Of a stretch of 64,000 nucleotides of DNA, positions 46,955 through 56,774 are shown piece by piece (within the stretch, counting starts at the first letter, position 1; the number at the start of each line of letters is the position of its first letter). Both the position numbers and the translations under genes were made by a program. The notes beneath the pieces were generated by a model. That model had not been told where the DNA came from. It saw only the letters and a list, made by a program, of their open reading frames with translations, and searched no databases. Origin of the DNA: Juglans regia (Eukaryota; Streptophyta; Magnoliopsida; Fagales; Juglandaceae); contig NC_049907.1 of the NCBI RefSeq assembly GCF_001411555.2, positions 5,092,243 through 5,156,242 of the forward strand, read 5' to 3'.

Positions 46955-48330
46955 GATTTTTTTTTTCTCTAAAAAGTACTTCATTCCATCAAACAGTCTT
47001 GCAAATTGAAGTGTAGGAAAAATTAAAAAGATAATAATTACAACATTAAAGATAGGTCTTTTCTACTATAAAAATTTAGCAGCCAATGAGGAATTGAAAG
47101 GGGTATGCTTCCATATAAGCTATTGGAAGCTGCCCATTGCGCAATGAAATGTGTGCATCGATTTAAATCTCATTGTATTTTCCTGGTTTCCCAGCTTTCT
47201 GAAGGACTGCACTATGTTTCTGATATCTTGAATGATTGGTTGTATGGTCCAATCTGCTGCATTGTTAGCTTCCTTCACAGCTTGTAGCGTCACTAAAGAG
47301 TCTCCAGCAATTGAAATTTTTGCCGTTCTTTTGCTTCCTTGACACCAATGTACATTGCCATGGCTTGTCCCAGGTTTGGATTTTGACTTTGAATGTGTCT
47401 GGTCACTACAAATATTATTGAACCTTCCTCTAATTTGTATATGGATGCTGCTGTATTGCCATTGCTTCTTACCGCCACATCAAATGTTAAGGTGTGATGA
47501 TCTTTGGGTGTGGCTCTATCTTGGTTACTTTCATTGACCTATTTATTATCCCATGCATCACAGTGTTCTTTACAAGTCTGTGTGCCAAAGACGAAGATTT
47601 TAATGTTGGGAATGAAGGCCTCCTGAATGATCTTATTTCTAAGGAACCAAATACTGTCCATAGCTATAATGGAAAATATTTGAAAATGGTGCTCATCCCT
47701 ATTATGAATGTTGAGGTTCCTAGTAGGGTTGAAAAAGCATTCCATCCAATGGTTGATGTCTTGATTGTCAAAGCAGGAGATGTTGAGAGGCCAAGGAGAA
47801 AGTCTCCAGAGGATTCTAGTGAAAGAACATTGTAAAAAAAGGTGGTTCAAAGTTTGATCCTCATTGTTACAAATAAGACACTTTCTTTCCTCATCAGTCA
47901 TTGGAACAAATCTGTTAACAAGAGTTTTTGTTTGAAGGATGTTATTAAGAATTTTCCAACAAAAGAATTTCAATCTATCCTAGATTTTGAGCTTCCAGAG
48001 TTGTTTCCATGTGTTAGAATGATCTGAGGACATGTTATGGTTCTGGTTCATAGTGATGGCAGCATGAGCAAATTTCACAGAGAAATTTCCAGATTTATGA
48101 TGGGTCCGTATGAGTTTATCACTCAGGTTGTGGAAGTTCGTCTGAGCAAGAGGAATTTTCATTATCTCATTCACAGAATCCTGATGGAAAAGAGCTTGTA
48201 AAAGAATTAGATTTCATCTTCTGGGTTCTTCCATGGTTAGTTCAAAAACAGTTAAGGAAAGATCTTTTTGTATGGAAGCAGATTTTAGAATGGGTTGGAA
48301 TGATGGTAGGGTAGGTATCCAGGGTCTGTC
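46955..48330 (-). mobile_element. 5'-truncated LINE fragment
   Basis: On the minus strand, frames from 48330 downward show the end of a plant LINE ORF2: FELTMEEPRR, KSGNFSVKFAHAAI, KFFCWKILNNILQTKTLVNR, and a zinc-binding segment with CLICNNEDQTLNHLFLQC. RNase H-like text follows (ARSNGN-type, near 47470). A T run at 46957-46966 (poly-A on the element strand) marks the 3' end. The corresponding place at C (near 29717) is continuous, so insertion postdates the C/E duplication or C lost it. The target duplication is not clear. Confidence 0.8.
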
Positions 48331-49070
48331 AAGAGTTTTACTCGATCTTTGATTTTTGATGAAAGAAAGGTATGTACTAGTACTATTGGAATCTACGGAA
48401 AAAGAGAGAAAGAATTGCACTTTCTTCCCTCAAATAAATATTACTTCTCGTTTGTAATACCATCACAAATTTACAAATTACTAAAGTGGCTGCATGGTCA
48501 TTTCTTAATTAAGTTTCAACTATATATTAACATTATATAATTTCATTTATTTTTTTAATTAATTTTAACAAGATGTCATGAGATCTTAACATTTCAACTA
48601 ATATTTCAAGTTAGTAGAATAAGAGTTTCAATAATGTGATATGGCTTATTATAGTGATGGTTTGAAGAACTAAGGAATTTTCTCAAAAGACTGCCATACA
48701 AAGGCATAAAGGTCTAGAGTTGGTCTCCATATCAAGATTGAATTAAAATTAAACGCATTGCTTTGTGTTATTACTTCTCACCGCGCGCGCGCTGCTGTCA
48801 TGCACAGAGCAGATGATGTATTCTCTCTGGTCTTGGCCTGCACCCAATTCGGGCGATCAATGTGATTTGTTGGGAATTAATTAACCAACTAAATTATGTT
48901 CTTTAAACCCATTAGAAACCACACACAAATTTCTTAGACTCCAACTAAATTACAACATCATTAATAAAACTGTCCCAAGAAGTACTAGAAGTCAAATCAT
49001 AGGTTGGACAAGTGAGCTACCTTTTCAACCCCTTTTGTTTCCAAAGTCATTAACAAATAAGTCATTGCCT
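48331..49070. other. Upstream flank of gene E
   Basis: Conserved with 29725-30600 upstream of C. Contains CACCGCGCGCGCGCTGCTG at about 48779 and the GTCAAATCATAGGTTGGACA block near 48992, which recurs about 290 to 420 bp before the start of every copy from B to F. No coding signal. Confidence 0.55.
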
Positions 49071-49073
49071 AGT

Positions 49074-49187
49074 TAGGAAGGTGAGCGAACAAATTAATGA
49101 TGTTTCTTCACACTTCCTCTAACAACATCTCATCAAACTCAGATTAGTTCCTTCTATTCCTCAAGCAAAATTAGGGCTCTATAAATA
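49074..49187 (+). promoter_or_regulatory. Core promoter of gene E
   Basis: AGGAAGGTGAGCGAAC (49075-49090), CATCTCATCAAACTCA, CTATTCCTCAAGC and TATAAATA (49180-49187), 99 bp before the ATG. Confidence 0.75.
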
Positions 49188-49278
49188 CCAGCGGATACAT
49201 GTTTTCTTCAATCAACAAAACTAGCCAATACCCGAAGTGAAACAGCTCCCAAAACACTCTTCTCCAAGTGTTTGAACC

Positions 49279-49728
49279 ATGGCTTTTTCCAAGTACTGTT
49301 TCCTTCTGTCTATGATCATGGCATTGTTATTCTCAAGCACTGAGATGAGTTTAGCAGCTCGCCACCTCTTGGATACACCAGCAGCTCCGCCCCCAGCATT
49401 GACACTGCCTACGATCCCGTCCCTGCCCAAGGCAACCTTGCCTCCACTGCCCTCTGTGCCAACGCTGCCTAAAGCCACATTGCCACCACTGCCTAGCACG
49501 CCATTACCTACTTTACCGACTCAACCAACTCTTCCTAAGCCTACATTGCCACCATTGCCTACAAACCCCTTGCCAACACTGCCAACAACGCCCACGATCC
49601 CCAAGGTGGCACTACCTCCGATGCCAGCTTTTCCGTTGCCCACCATTCCAACCACAATCCCTTCAATCCCCTTCATTCCAACTACAATCCCAACAATTCC
49701 TTTCCTCTCCCCACCACCATCAAATTAA
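49279..49728 (+). CDS. Secreted Leu/Pro-rich repeat protein E (PELPK-like, short)
   Basis: Encodes 149 residues. Signal peptide and ARHLLDTPAAPPPA region are the same as in C. After the second SLPKATLPPLPS-type unit and LPTQPTLPKPTLPPLP, it goes almost directly to TIPKVALPPMPAFP, lacking a 22-residue repeat block present in C. The tail is IPTTIPTIPFLSPPPSN. The in-frame deletion between similar repeats looks like slippage or unequal pairing. Close to C elsewhere in sequence and in flanks. Likely exported to the wall; function inferred. Confidence 0.88.
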   Translation: MAFSKYCFLLSMIMALLFSSTEMSLAARHLLDTPAAPPPALTLPTIPSLPKATLPPLPSVPTLPKATLPPLPSTPLPTLPTQPTLPKPTLPPLPTNPLPTLPTTPTIPKVALPPMPAFPLPTIPTTIPSIPFIPTTIPTIPFLSPPPSN

Positions 49729-51604
49729 ACACCGGCTCTTGAGATGCCTCATGTTCGTTCTTCATACGTTCTCCTACTTCAGTTTGGATGTTTCTTTGCG
49801 CAGTACTTGTGCTATTCTGGATTATGTTAGAACCTGTTTCTCTTATTATATTGAGAGTTTTCACACTCTTGAGGGGTTCATTTCATTTGTCTGTATAAGA
49901 GAATATGATGCTTAATTTCTATAGTTTTCGAGCCATTCTTAATTGGTTATGTCAGCGACGCTTGTGCATGCGTGTTATTATAATATTGTAACCGATCTTA
50001 TGAGTATTCAATATACGATATCTTTTTGTGTTTTACTCTCAACTCTCCTTCCTTTGATATGGAGTCCCTATATTACCTTCATTAAGAGTTGAGTGCATGT
50101 ACTAGGGACTTCTATTAGACCTTATCATGCGCGCGCTGTCTTTTCTATAATCATTTGGAAAAAAAAAAAAAAAAAAAAACAATGCACTCATTGCTGATGG
50201 ATCACAAAAACTAATGTGGATGAGGGGGCAAAATCCTCTGTAATAATGATTTGAGGATAACACTACTGTGACTAGCTATAAACCAAAGTGGCATATATAG
50301 AGTCAAGTCATATTTATATAAGCATGAAATCCATAGCTACTAACAAGCTTGGGTAAAAGTTATTTCAGAATATAAATACTCTCGATATCCATACTAATAG
50401 GTATTTTACACATTGAACTCCAAACTACCAAAACTAATTATACATTGTACTTTGATATTATAAAAAGCTTACAAAAACATTATTATCTATTTTGACCGTT
50501 AAAATGAATGAAACGTAGATAAAAAAAAAGTGATATCGCAAACATTATTATCTATTTCGTACCATTATTAATTTTTTGTTGGTTTGATGGCGGTTTGCTT
50601 TACTTTGATTGTTTGAGATGTAAAATGCAAATATTGATTTGATCTTGTATATGAACAAAAAGAAATGTTGTTTATGAGTTTTTATCATCTATTAGGTTAC
50701 GTTTGGAAACACAACTGTTTTTAAATATTCTCAGACTATTTTATTACTATTCACTGTTATTCTCATACTATTTTTTTACTATACACAAATTATTTCACTA
50801 CTAAATAAATGTAATATATATATGATTATGCAAAAAGTTGGAAAACCTAATGAAATATTACATATATATTGAGGAAAAAAAATAAGGATGATGATCTTAA
50901 AAGGGAAAATTTTCAAGGGAGAAATTTCTCGTGTTACTACGTACGAATAATTTTGGGTTAGGTGCAAAAGCTTGTATGAGTACTTATTGTGTTTCGCACA
51001 GTAGTTTTTTTCTCCTAGAATTTATAATCTTATTATTTCACTTATTGGATTTTTAATTTTGTTTAATAAGATGACCATCTGCCATATTTTAGTTAAATAA
51101 TATAACAGAATTTGACTTGGCATGTTACGTACATGGCAAAGAACAATAACAAAAAAATGAAGAGCTACAGATTAGAAAAAATATATATATATGAAGAGCT
51201 ACAAATAAAATAATATAAAAACCTAAAATAATTTTTAAATACAAATAAAAAAATAAATTGAAACTTGAAAATCTAACATCTATATAGCTAAAATTAAAAA
51301 CCAATGAAAAATAAAAAAATAATCGAAAACTTTTAAAATATGGCAGATGATCTTATTAAACATGCATGCATTGTTATTTGATAAAAAAAATAATAAAATT
51401 TTATTATTATATAGAGAGTTTTTGGCTAATCAAATGTAGGAATTGGTTTTGAATGAAATAAACAAAAGGCAAAACATGTGATATTAGCCAAATAATGACT
51501 AATTTGCCTTTACCTATTCCAGTGTGAGTGCTCTTGGTTGTTACTTAGCATCCTAGGCGCTACTTGGGAAAAAGTCATGCCTAGGTGGACAACCCCACAA
51601 GCAA
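49729..51604. other. 3' region of E and spacer
   Basis: Conserved with the region downstream of C. An A run at 50160-50179 and the repeat CTACGTTTGGAAACACAACTG (50698) are present. The small frames at 50779 and 51755 show no domain. Confidence 0.55.
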
Positions 51605-51955
51605 CATAGGCTACGTTTGGATGTTGAGCTGATTAGTTGAGCTGAGTTAAGTTCTTTATAAATTGTAGTAAGTTGTGATGGTAGAGTGGGTTTTATGGGA
51701 TCTACCTAAAATGAGTTTAAATTTGTTTGGATGTTAAGATGAATTTAGATATATTTATGGAAAGTTGAAAAAGATTATAAGTCTCGCATGTAAAGAAGTG
51801 TTGAATTGAAAATGGTTGTGGGTCTGTAAAGAGGTTTTGAGTTGAGATGAGTTTAATAATTTGAGAGTTGAGTATTTGAATATTAGATTTAACTTAAAAT
51901 TAGACTGAACTGAGTTAATTTCAGTTGAGTCTATCAACCAAACAGAGTCTTAGAC
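51605..51955 (+). mobile_element. MITE-like repeat, second family
   Basis: Starts GGCTACGTTTGGATGTTGAG and ends CAACCAAACAGAG, so the ends are roughly inverted (GTTTGG against CCAAAC). Body motifs match 4340-4635 in order. Non-coding. Confidence 0.6.
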
Positions 51956-52555
51956 TATGTTTGAAACATAAATTCATTTTAATCCATCTCAAATTAATTA
52001 TTGATAGAATCTACTACTTTTTCAAATTTTCGTAAAAAAAATTTAAATTCATCTCAACCTATTTTATGCATTCAAACACATATGATCTCAACCTATTTAA
52101 AGCTATATCTGTAGATTTATTTTTATATAATATATTTACCTTTGAAGTAGTTCCTTAAATTTAAACACTTTGCTTTGTGTTACATCTCACCACTGCTTTT
52201 ATGCAGAGTATGTGCTTTCTTTCCGGTCTTGGGCACCCGATTCAGGCGATCAAGCCTGTTTTTTGGAAGATTAACCAACTACATTCTGTAAACCACATAA
52301 AACATTTGACTACACTACAACATTAATACGACTCTGTCCCAACGAGTAATTGTCAAATCATAGGTTGGACAAGTGAACTACCTCTCCACCCCAATACGTG
52401 TCTTTTGCTCCCAAATTGGTTCAATAACTCATGGACATATTTTAATGAGTTATAACCCTTGTAGGTCTGATTTCCTTGAGGCTTCTTGGTGGGATGTCAA
52501 GAGTCATCTTTCTGGTTTAGTTAGCCGCTTTATTTTTACCTCCAATCTATCACAG

Positions 52556-52669
52556 TTTGGAAGGTGAGCGAATTAATGTTTCCTTCCACTTCCTACAACC
52601 ACATCTCATCAAACTCAAATTAGTTCCTTCTATTCCTCAATATCCCTCAAAATCAGGCCTTTATAAATA
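52556..52669 (+). promoter_or_regulatory. Core promoter of gene F
   Basis: TTTGGAAGGTGAGCGAA (52556-52572), CATCTCATCAAACTCA, CTATTCCTCAA and TATAAATA (52662-52669), 99 bp before the ATG. The GTCAAATCATAGGTTGGACA block is at about 52351. Confidence 0.75.
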
Positions 52670-52760
52670 CCACCTGGTATACGTTGTCTTCAATCAACAC
52701 CACAAGCCAATACCAGAAGTGAACCAACTCCAAAAACGTTCTTCTTTTAGCATTTAAACC

Positions 52761-53252
52761 ATGGATTTTTCCAAGTATTGCTTCCTTCTGTCTATGATCA
52801 TGGCATTGTTATTCTCAAGCACCGAGATGAGTCTCGCTGCTCGTCACCTCTTGGATACACCAACTGCTCCGCCCCCAGCATTGACACTGCCTACAATACC
52901 ATCTCTGCCAAAGGCGACCTTGCCTCCACTGCCCACTGTGCCAACACTGCCTAAAGCCACATTACCACCACTGCCTAGTACGCCATTGCCTACTTTGCCG
53001 ACTCAAACTACTCTTCCAAAGCCCACATTGCCACCATTGCCAACACAGCCAACTCTTCCAAAGTCCATGTTGCCGCCGCTGCCAAGCTCCCAATTCCCAA
53101 CACTGCCAACAATGCCCACCGTCCCCAAGGTGGCACTACCTCCATTACCAGCTATTCCAATGCCCACCATTCCAAACACAATACCTTCAATTCCCTCCAT
53201 TCCAACTACTATCCCGACAATTCCTTTCCTCTCCCCACCACCTTCAAATTAA
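52761..53252 (+). CDS. Secreted Leu/Pro-rich repeat protein F (PELPK-like)
   Basis: Encodes 163 residues. Signal peptide MDFSKYCFLLSMIMALLFSS has an acidic Asp at position 2, unlike the Ala of the others. Mature start ARHLLDTPTAPPPA. The body has two SLPKATLPPLP-like units, LPTQTTLPKPTLPPLPTQP, a unit with LPKSMLPPLPSSQFP, and the tail IPTTIPTIPFLSPPPSN. Flanks are related to C and E but more divergent. It keeps the full promoter block. Inferred exported wall protein, function unknown. Confidence 0.88.
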   Translation: MDFSKYCFLLSMIMALLFSSTEMSLAARHLLDTPTAPPPALTLPTIPSLPKATLPPLPTVPTLPKATLPPLPSTPLPTLPTQTTLPKPTLPPLPTQPTLPKSMLPPLPSSQFPTLPTMPTVPKVALPPLPAIPMPTIPNTIPSIPSIPTTIPTIPFLSPPPSN

Positions 53253-55018
53253 ACCCTAGTTCTTGAGATTCCACATTTCCATTCTTCATTCTTCTACTTT
53301 GTTTGGGCTAGTACTTATGTTGTTCTAGATTATGTTAGAACCCGATTCTCTTCTTATATTGAGAGCTTTCACAGTCTTGAGGGGTTCATTTGCATTTATC
53401 TGTACAATAGACTTTGAGGTTTTATTTCTATAATTTTCATGTCAGTATTCTTTGATCATGTCAGCAACATTTGTGAGTGTTATTGTATTGTAATCGTCCA
53501 TATGACTAATTATGAAAATATTATATCTTTTGCGTTTTATTAGTCTCAACTCTCACTACCTTCCCATCTAATTTATGCACTCCTATCCTTTCTCTATAAT
53601 GGTGCATGTCTATGAATTGCCTTAAGAGTTCAGTGGGCTTGGGATTTTTGTAGTACTACTTCATGTAGTACTATCTTTTCTATAACAATTTGGGAAAAAA
53701 GGGACTCACTGCCGAGTGCAGACGGATCACAAAAACCAAAGTCGATGTGGGTGCAAAACCTAGATTTTATCCTCGATCTTCATTGCCAATCCATGAGATG
53801 TTGATTTGAGGTCAGCACTACTATGACAATATACAAAAGACACAGAGACAGAATCGAGCTATATAGAAGCATGGAATCCATATCTAGCGAGTAAAAACTA
53901 AAAATGTATGCTAATCTTTATTGAAAATTTTTTCAGAAAATACTCTCCACTTCTCAACTAATAATTATTTTACACTTTACACTCTAAATGAATCAAATGT
54001 AATATACTACGAACACCCTCCAATTATAAGAAAATGAGAAAAAACATCATTATTTATTTTGAACATCGAGATGGATGAAAAATATATAGGTAAGAAAAAG
54101 TGATGTTGTGTACTCTTGGCTGTCGGATCTTAAAGGAGGGTGTACATTATTATTTGTTTAGTGTGACGTACATTGTGTTATACTAGTTTTGGTGTTTGGG
54201 ATCGACGCAAATTGCAAAACGCATGTTAATTGAAGGATGGAAAGTTTTTCTTTTTTCTTGTTGCTATTATTTGTTGATAATGTACATGAAGAGAAATGTT
54301 GTTTCTGAGTTCCTATCATGATCTACTAATCTTATCCATCATTAATGTATTTTAACTCACCTGAAAACAAACAACATATATATGATTATGCAAAAAGTTG
54401 GAAAATCCAATGAAAAATTACATTCTGAGGTGAAAAAAGAAAAAAGAAAATGAACATTTCAGCTAACTGCGAGCTTAATTCTAATTATTTTATTTTAAAG
54501 CAAAGATATCTATGGATAATTACTTTTTTGGTTCAAGATAATTTCATCACTAAATAAAAAGGAATATATAAAAAGTGGGCGAGGATCCCAAAAAACAACT
54601 ACGTGTATTTAGATACAACACAGAAATTAAAACCTAATCCAGAAAGAAAAATACTATTAAGCTTACTCCATTTGACACCTCTATTTGACCGCTTGTCTTT
54701 TTTTTTTTTTTACTTTGTAATTAAAGAAGTGATTTTAAATATATTAGTGTATTTTTTTTTATTTTTTAAATGTATTTAAATATGTTAAAAAAATGTGAAA
54801 AGAAAAAAAAAAAAAAACTTTTTTACGCTAGGCGGTAAGCCCAGCGGTCAAGATGGGGGCGGCATAGTAGCCGCACCCATCCAGAAATGGAATTAACTAA
54901 TTGGTCCAGACTTATAATTAACTGTCACGAAAATAGTTTTTAAAGAAATTCGTTGATCGGAATGCTTGAAACATCTTTGCAAAAAGACCCCACAATAGAA
55001 AAGTGTGTGCGGATCAGT
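53253..55018. other. 3' region of F and AT-rich spacer
   Basis: The first 450 bp match the 3' flanks of the other copies, including GTCTTGAGGGGTTCATTTGC and CAGACGGATCACAAAAACC. The rest is AT-rich without coding signal, with an A run at about 54801-54815. Confidence 0.55.
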
Positions 55019-55253
55019 GCGATTTAGATAGTGAGATGAGATGAATTTAAATGAAAATTAAAAGTTGAATAAAATATTATTAGAATTTTATTTTTTTAAT
55101 ATTATTATTGTTTTGAAATTTGAAATAGTTAAATTGTTTATTATATTTTGTGTGAGAATTTTAGAGAAAGTTGTAATGATGAGATGAGATAATCAAATAT
55201 GATTAAACACTTTCACTTATATACAAACGGAGATGATATGAGATGAGATGAAA
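55019..55253 (+). mobile_element. GATGAGATG-type MITE replacing the promoter of copy G
   Basis: Starts GATAGTGAGATGAGATGA, carries AAATATTATTAGAATTTTAT and TTGTTTATTATATTTTGTG, and ends ATATGAGATGAGATGAAA. Homology to the leader of gene F resumes at CAACTCCAAAAAC (55253). The TATA and upstream motifs present at A-F are absent here. Confidence 0.7.
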
Positions 55254-55293
55254 CAACTCCAAAAACTTTCTTCTTCGAGTATTAATTTAAACC

Positions 55294-55656
55294 ATGGCTT
55301 TTTCCAAGTATTTTTCCTTGTGTTTATGATCATGGCATTTTTACTCTCAAGTAGCAAGATGGGTCTAGCTGCTCGTCACCTCTTCGATACACCAGCTGCT
55401 CTGCCGCCAGCATTGACATTGCCTACAATCCCATACTTGCTCTAGGACACCGTGCCTCCCCTACCATCTGTGCCAATGCTGCCTAAAGCCACATTGCCAC
55501 CATTGCCTTCAAACCCATTGCTAACAATGCCAACAGTACTCCCCAAGTTGGCATGCACAACCTTTGTTCCCAGCCATCTCATTGCCCACCATTCCAAGGA
55601 CAATCCCCTCCATCCCAACGAAAATCCCTTTCCTCTTCCCACCACCTTGAAATTAA
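55294..55656 (+). pseudogene. Leu/Pro-rich gene copy G, broken
   Basis: The ATG corresponding to the other members is at 55294. A one-base deletion within the signal-peptide region shifts the frame and gives a stop at codon 12. In the shifted frame the signal peptide, ARHLFDTPAALPPA and LPTIPYLL can still be read, ending at TAG 55443-55445. Further on, LPSVPMLPKATLPPLPSNP and a short tail are readable in yet another frame. The repeat body is shorter than in the intact copies. The usual final stop has its counterpart at 55654-55656. The promoter block is missing. It is surely unable to make the normal protein. Confidence 0.88.
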
Positions 55657-56059
55657 ACACTAGTCCTTGAGATACCCCATTCATTTCTTCATTCTTCTAC
55701 TTTGAATTTCTTTGCGCTAGGTGTTGTTGTCCATTGTGGTAGACCCTGTTTCTTTTTCTTATATTGGGAATTTATACTAGAGTCTTGAGTGGGTCATTTG
55801 CATTTGTCTGTATAAGAGATTTTGATGTTTCTGAGTTATTATTTGGTTATGTCAGCGACACTTGTGAGTGTTATAATGTTGTAATCATCCTTATGATTAT
55901 AGAATATATGATATATTTTCATTGTTTGTTAGTCTCAAGCACTCTCACTAGCTTCCCGTTGAATTTATGAACTCCTCTCCTTCCTATAACAATATGAGTG
56001 CCTAAATTACCTTTCAGGGGTAAATGGGCTTGGGAAAAATAATCATTCACTCAGTGCAG
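55657..56059. other. 3' flank of pseudogene G
   Basis: Matches the 3' flanks of the intact copies (GTCAGCGACACTTGTGAGTG, GGGCTTGGGAAAA) until about 56060, where the Copia-3 LTR begins. This dates the Copia-3 insertion after formation of copy G. Confidence 0.55.
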
Positions 56060-56774
56060 ATAGTCTTGGGAGAAATCTTAACAGGGACTTAGAATAACCA
56101 AATCAATTACCAAACAGTGAAAATAATTCTCTCCCACTTTATGTGAATCTGTTACGAAGTAATTTAATAAAGAATAATCTAAAACAAAATCTTACACACA
56201 CAAAGAGCCAAGAATTTCTTACATGGAAAACCCTTCAATGCAAAGGGAAAGAACCACGGGACTTAGTCCAGTTAAACCCTCCACTGTCAACAATGATGTG
56301 TATACAAATGTTCTCTCTAGATAACACTAGAGGCATACAATCAACAATAATCTCAAGAAAATACTTTCTTGGCAACCAAAATGTGTGATAGAAGAGATAT
56401 CACCAAAGAGATGCATTACTGTTCATGATCTCAAACACCATAAATACTATTCCAAATCCAATCTCCACCGTTCAGATTATATAGCCTTGAGTTTTGAACA
56501 TGCCTGCAAAAGTTCAACTCAATCAGACCACAGACGGCTCTGATCAAATCATCTAATTGAAACTGGATGAACTTCCCTTTTTTGGCTATCTCTTCCTCTC
56601 CCTAATCTCTCACATGTTTTTTCCTTCTTTTTTTTCTTCACTATTTTCTGCTAATAAAAGCGACAACACTTAGGTTTTAATAAACCTAATTAAACTGGGC
56701 CGAAACCCTCTCTCCATGTGGGCTTAATGGACCCACATGGGCCATCCTCCATATAGGAGGGAACCCAGACAACA
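56060..56774 (-). repeat. 3' LTR of Copia-3
   Basis: On the minus strand it starts TGTTGTCTGGGTTCCC (from 56774) directly after the purine tract. Its far end lies near 56060, where similarity to the flanks of the Leu/Pro-rich genes stops. There is no second LTR to compare with. Confidence 0.6.

Larger units (their letters stand above)
46790..51609 (+). repeat. Duplicated segment carrying gene E (pair of the C segment)
   Basis: Matches 29519-34862 except for a LINE piece present only here (46955-48330) and a truncated CACTA present only at C. The match ends at CAACCCCACAAGCAAC. Confidence 0.85.
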
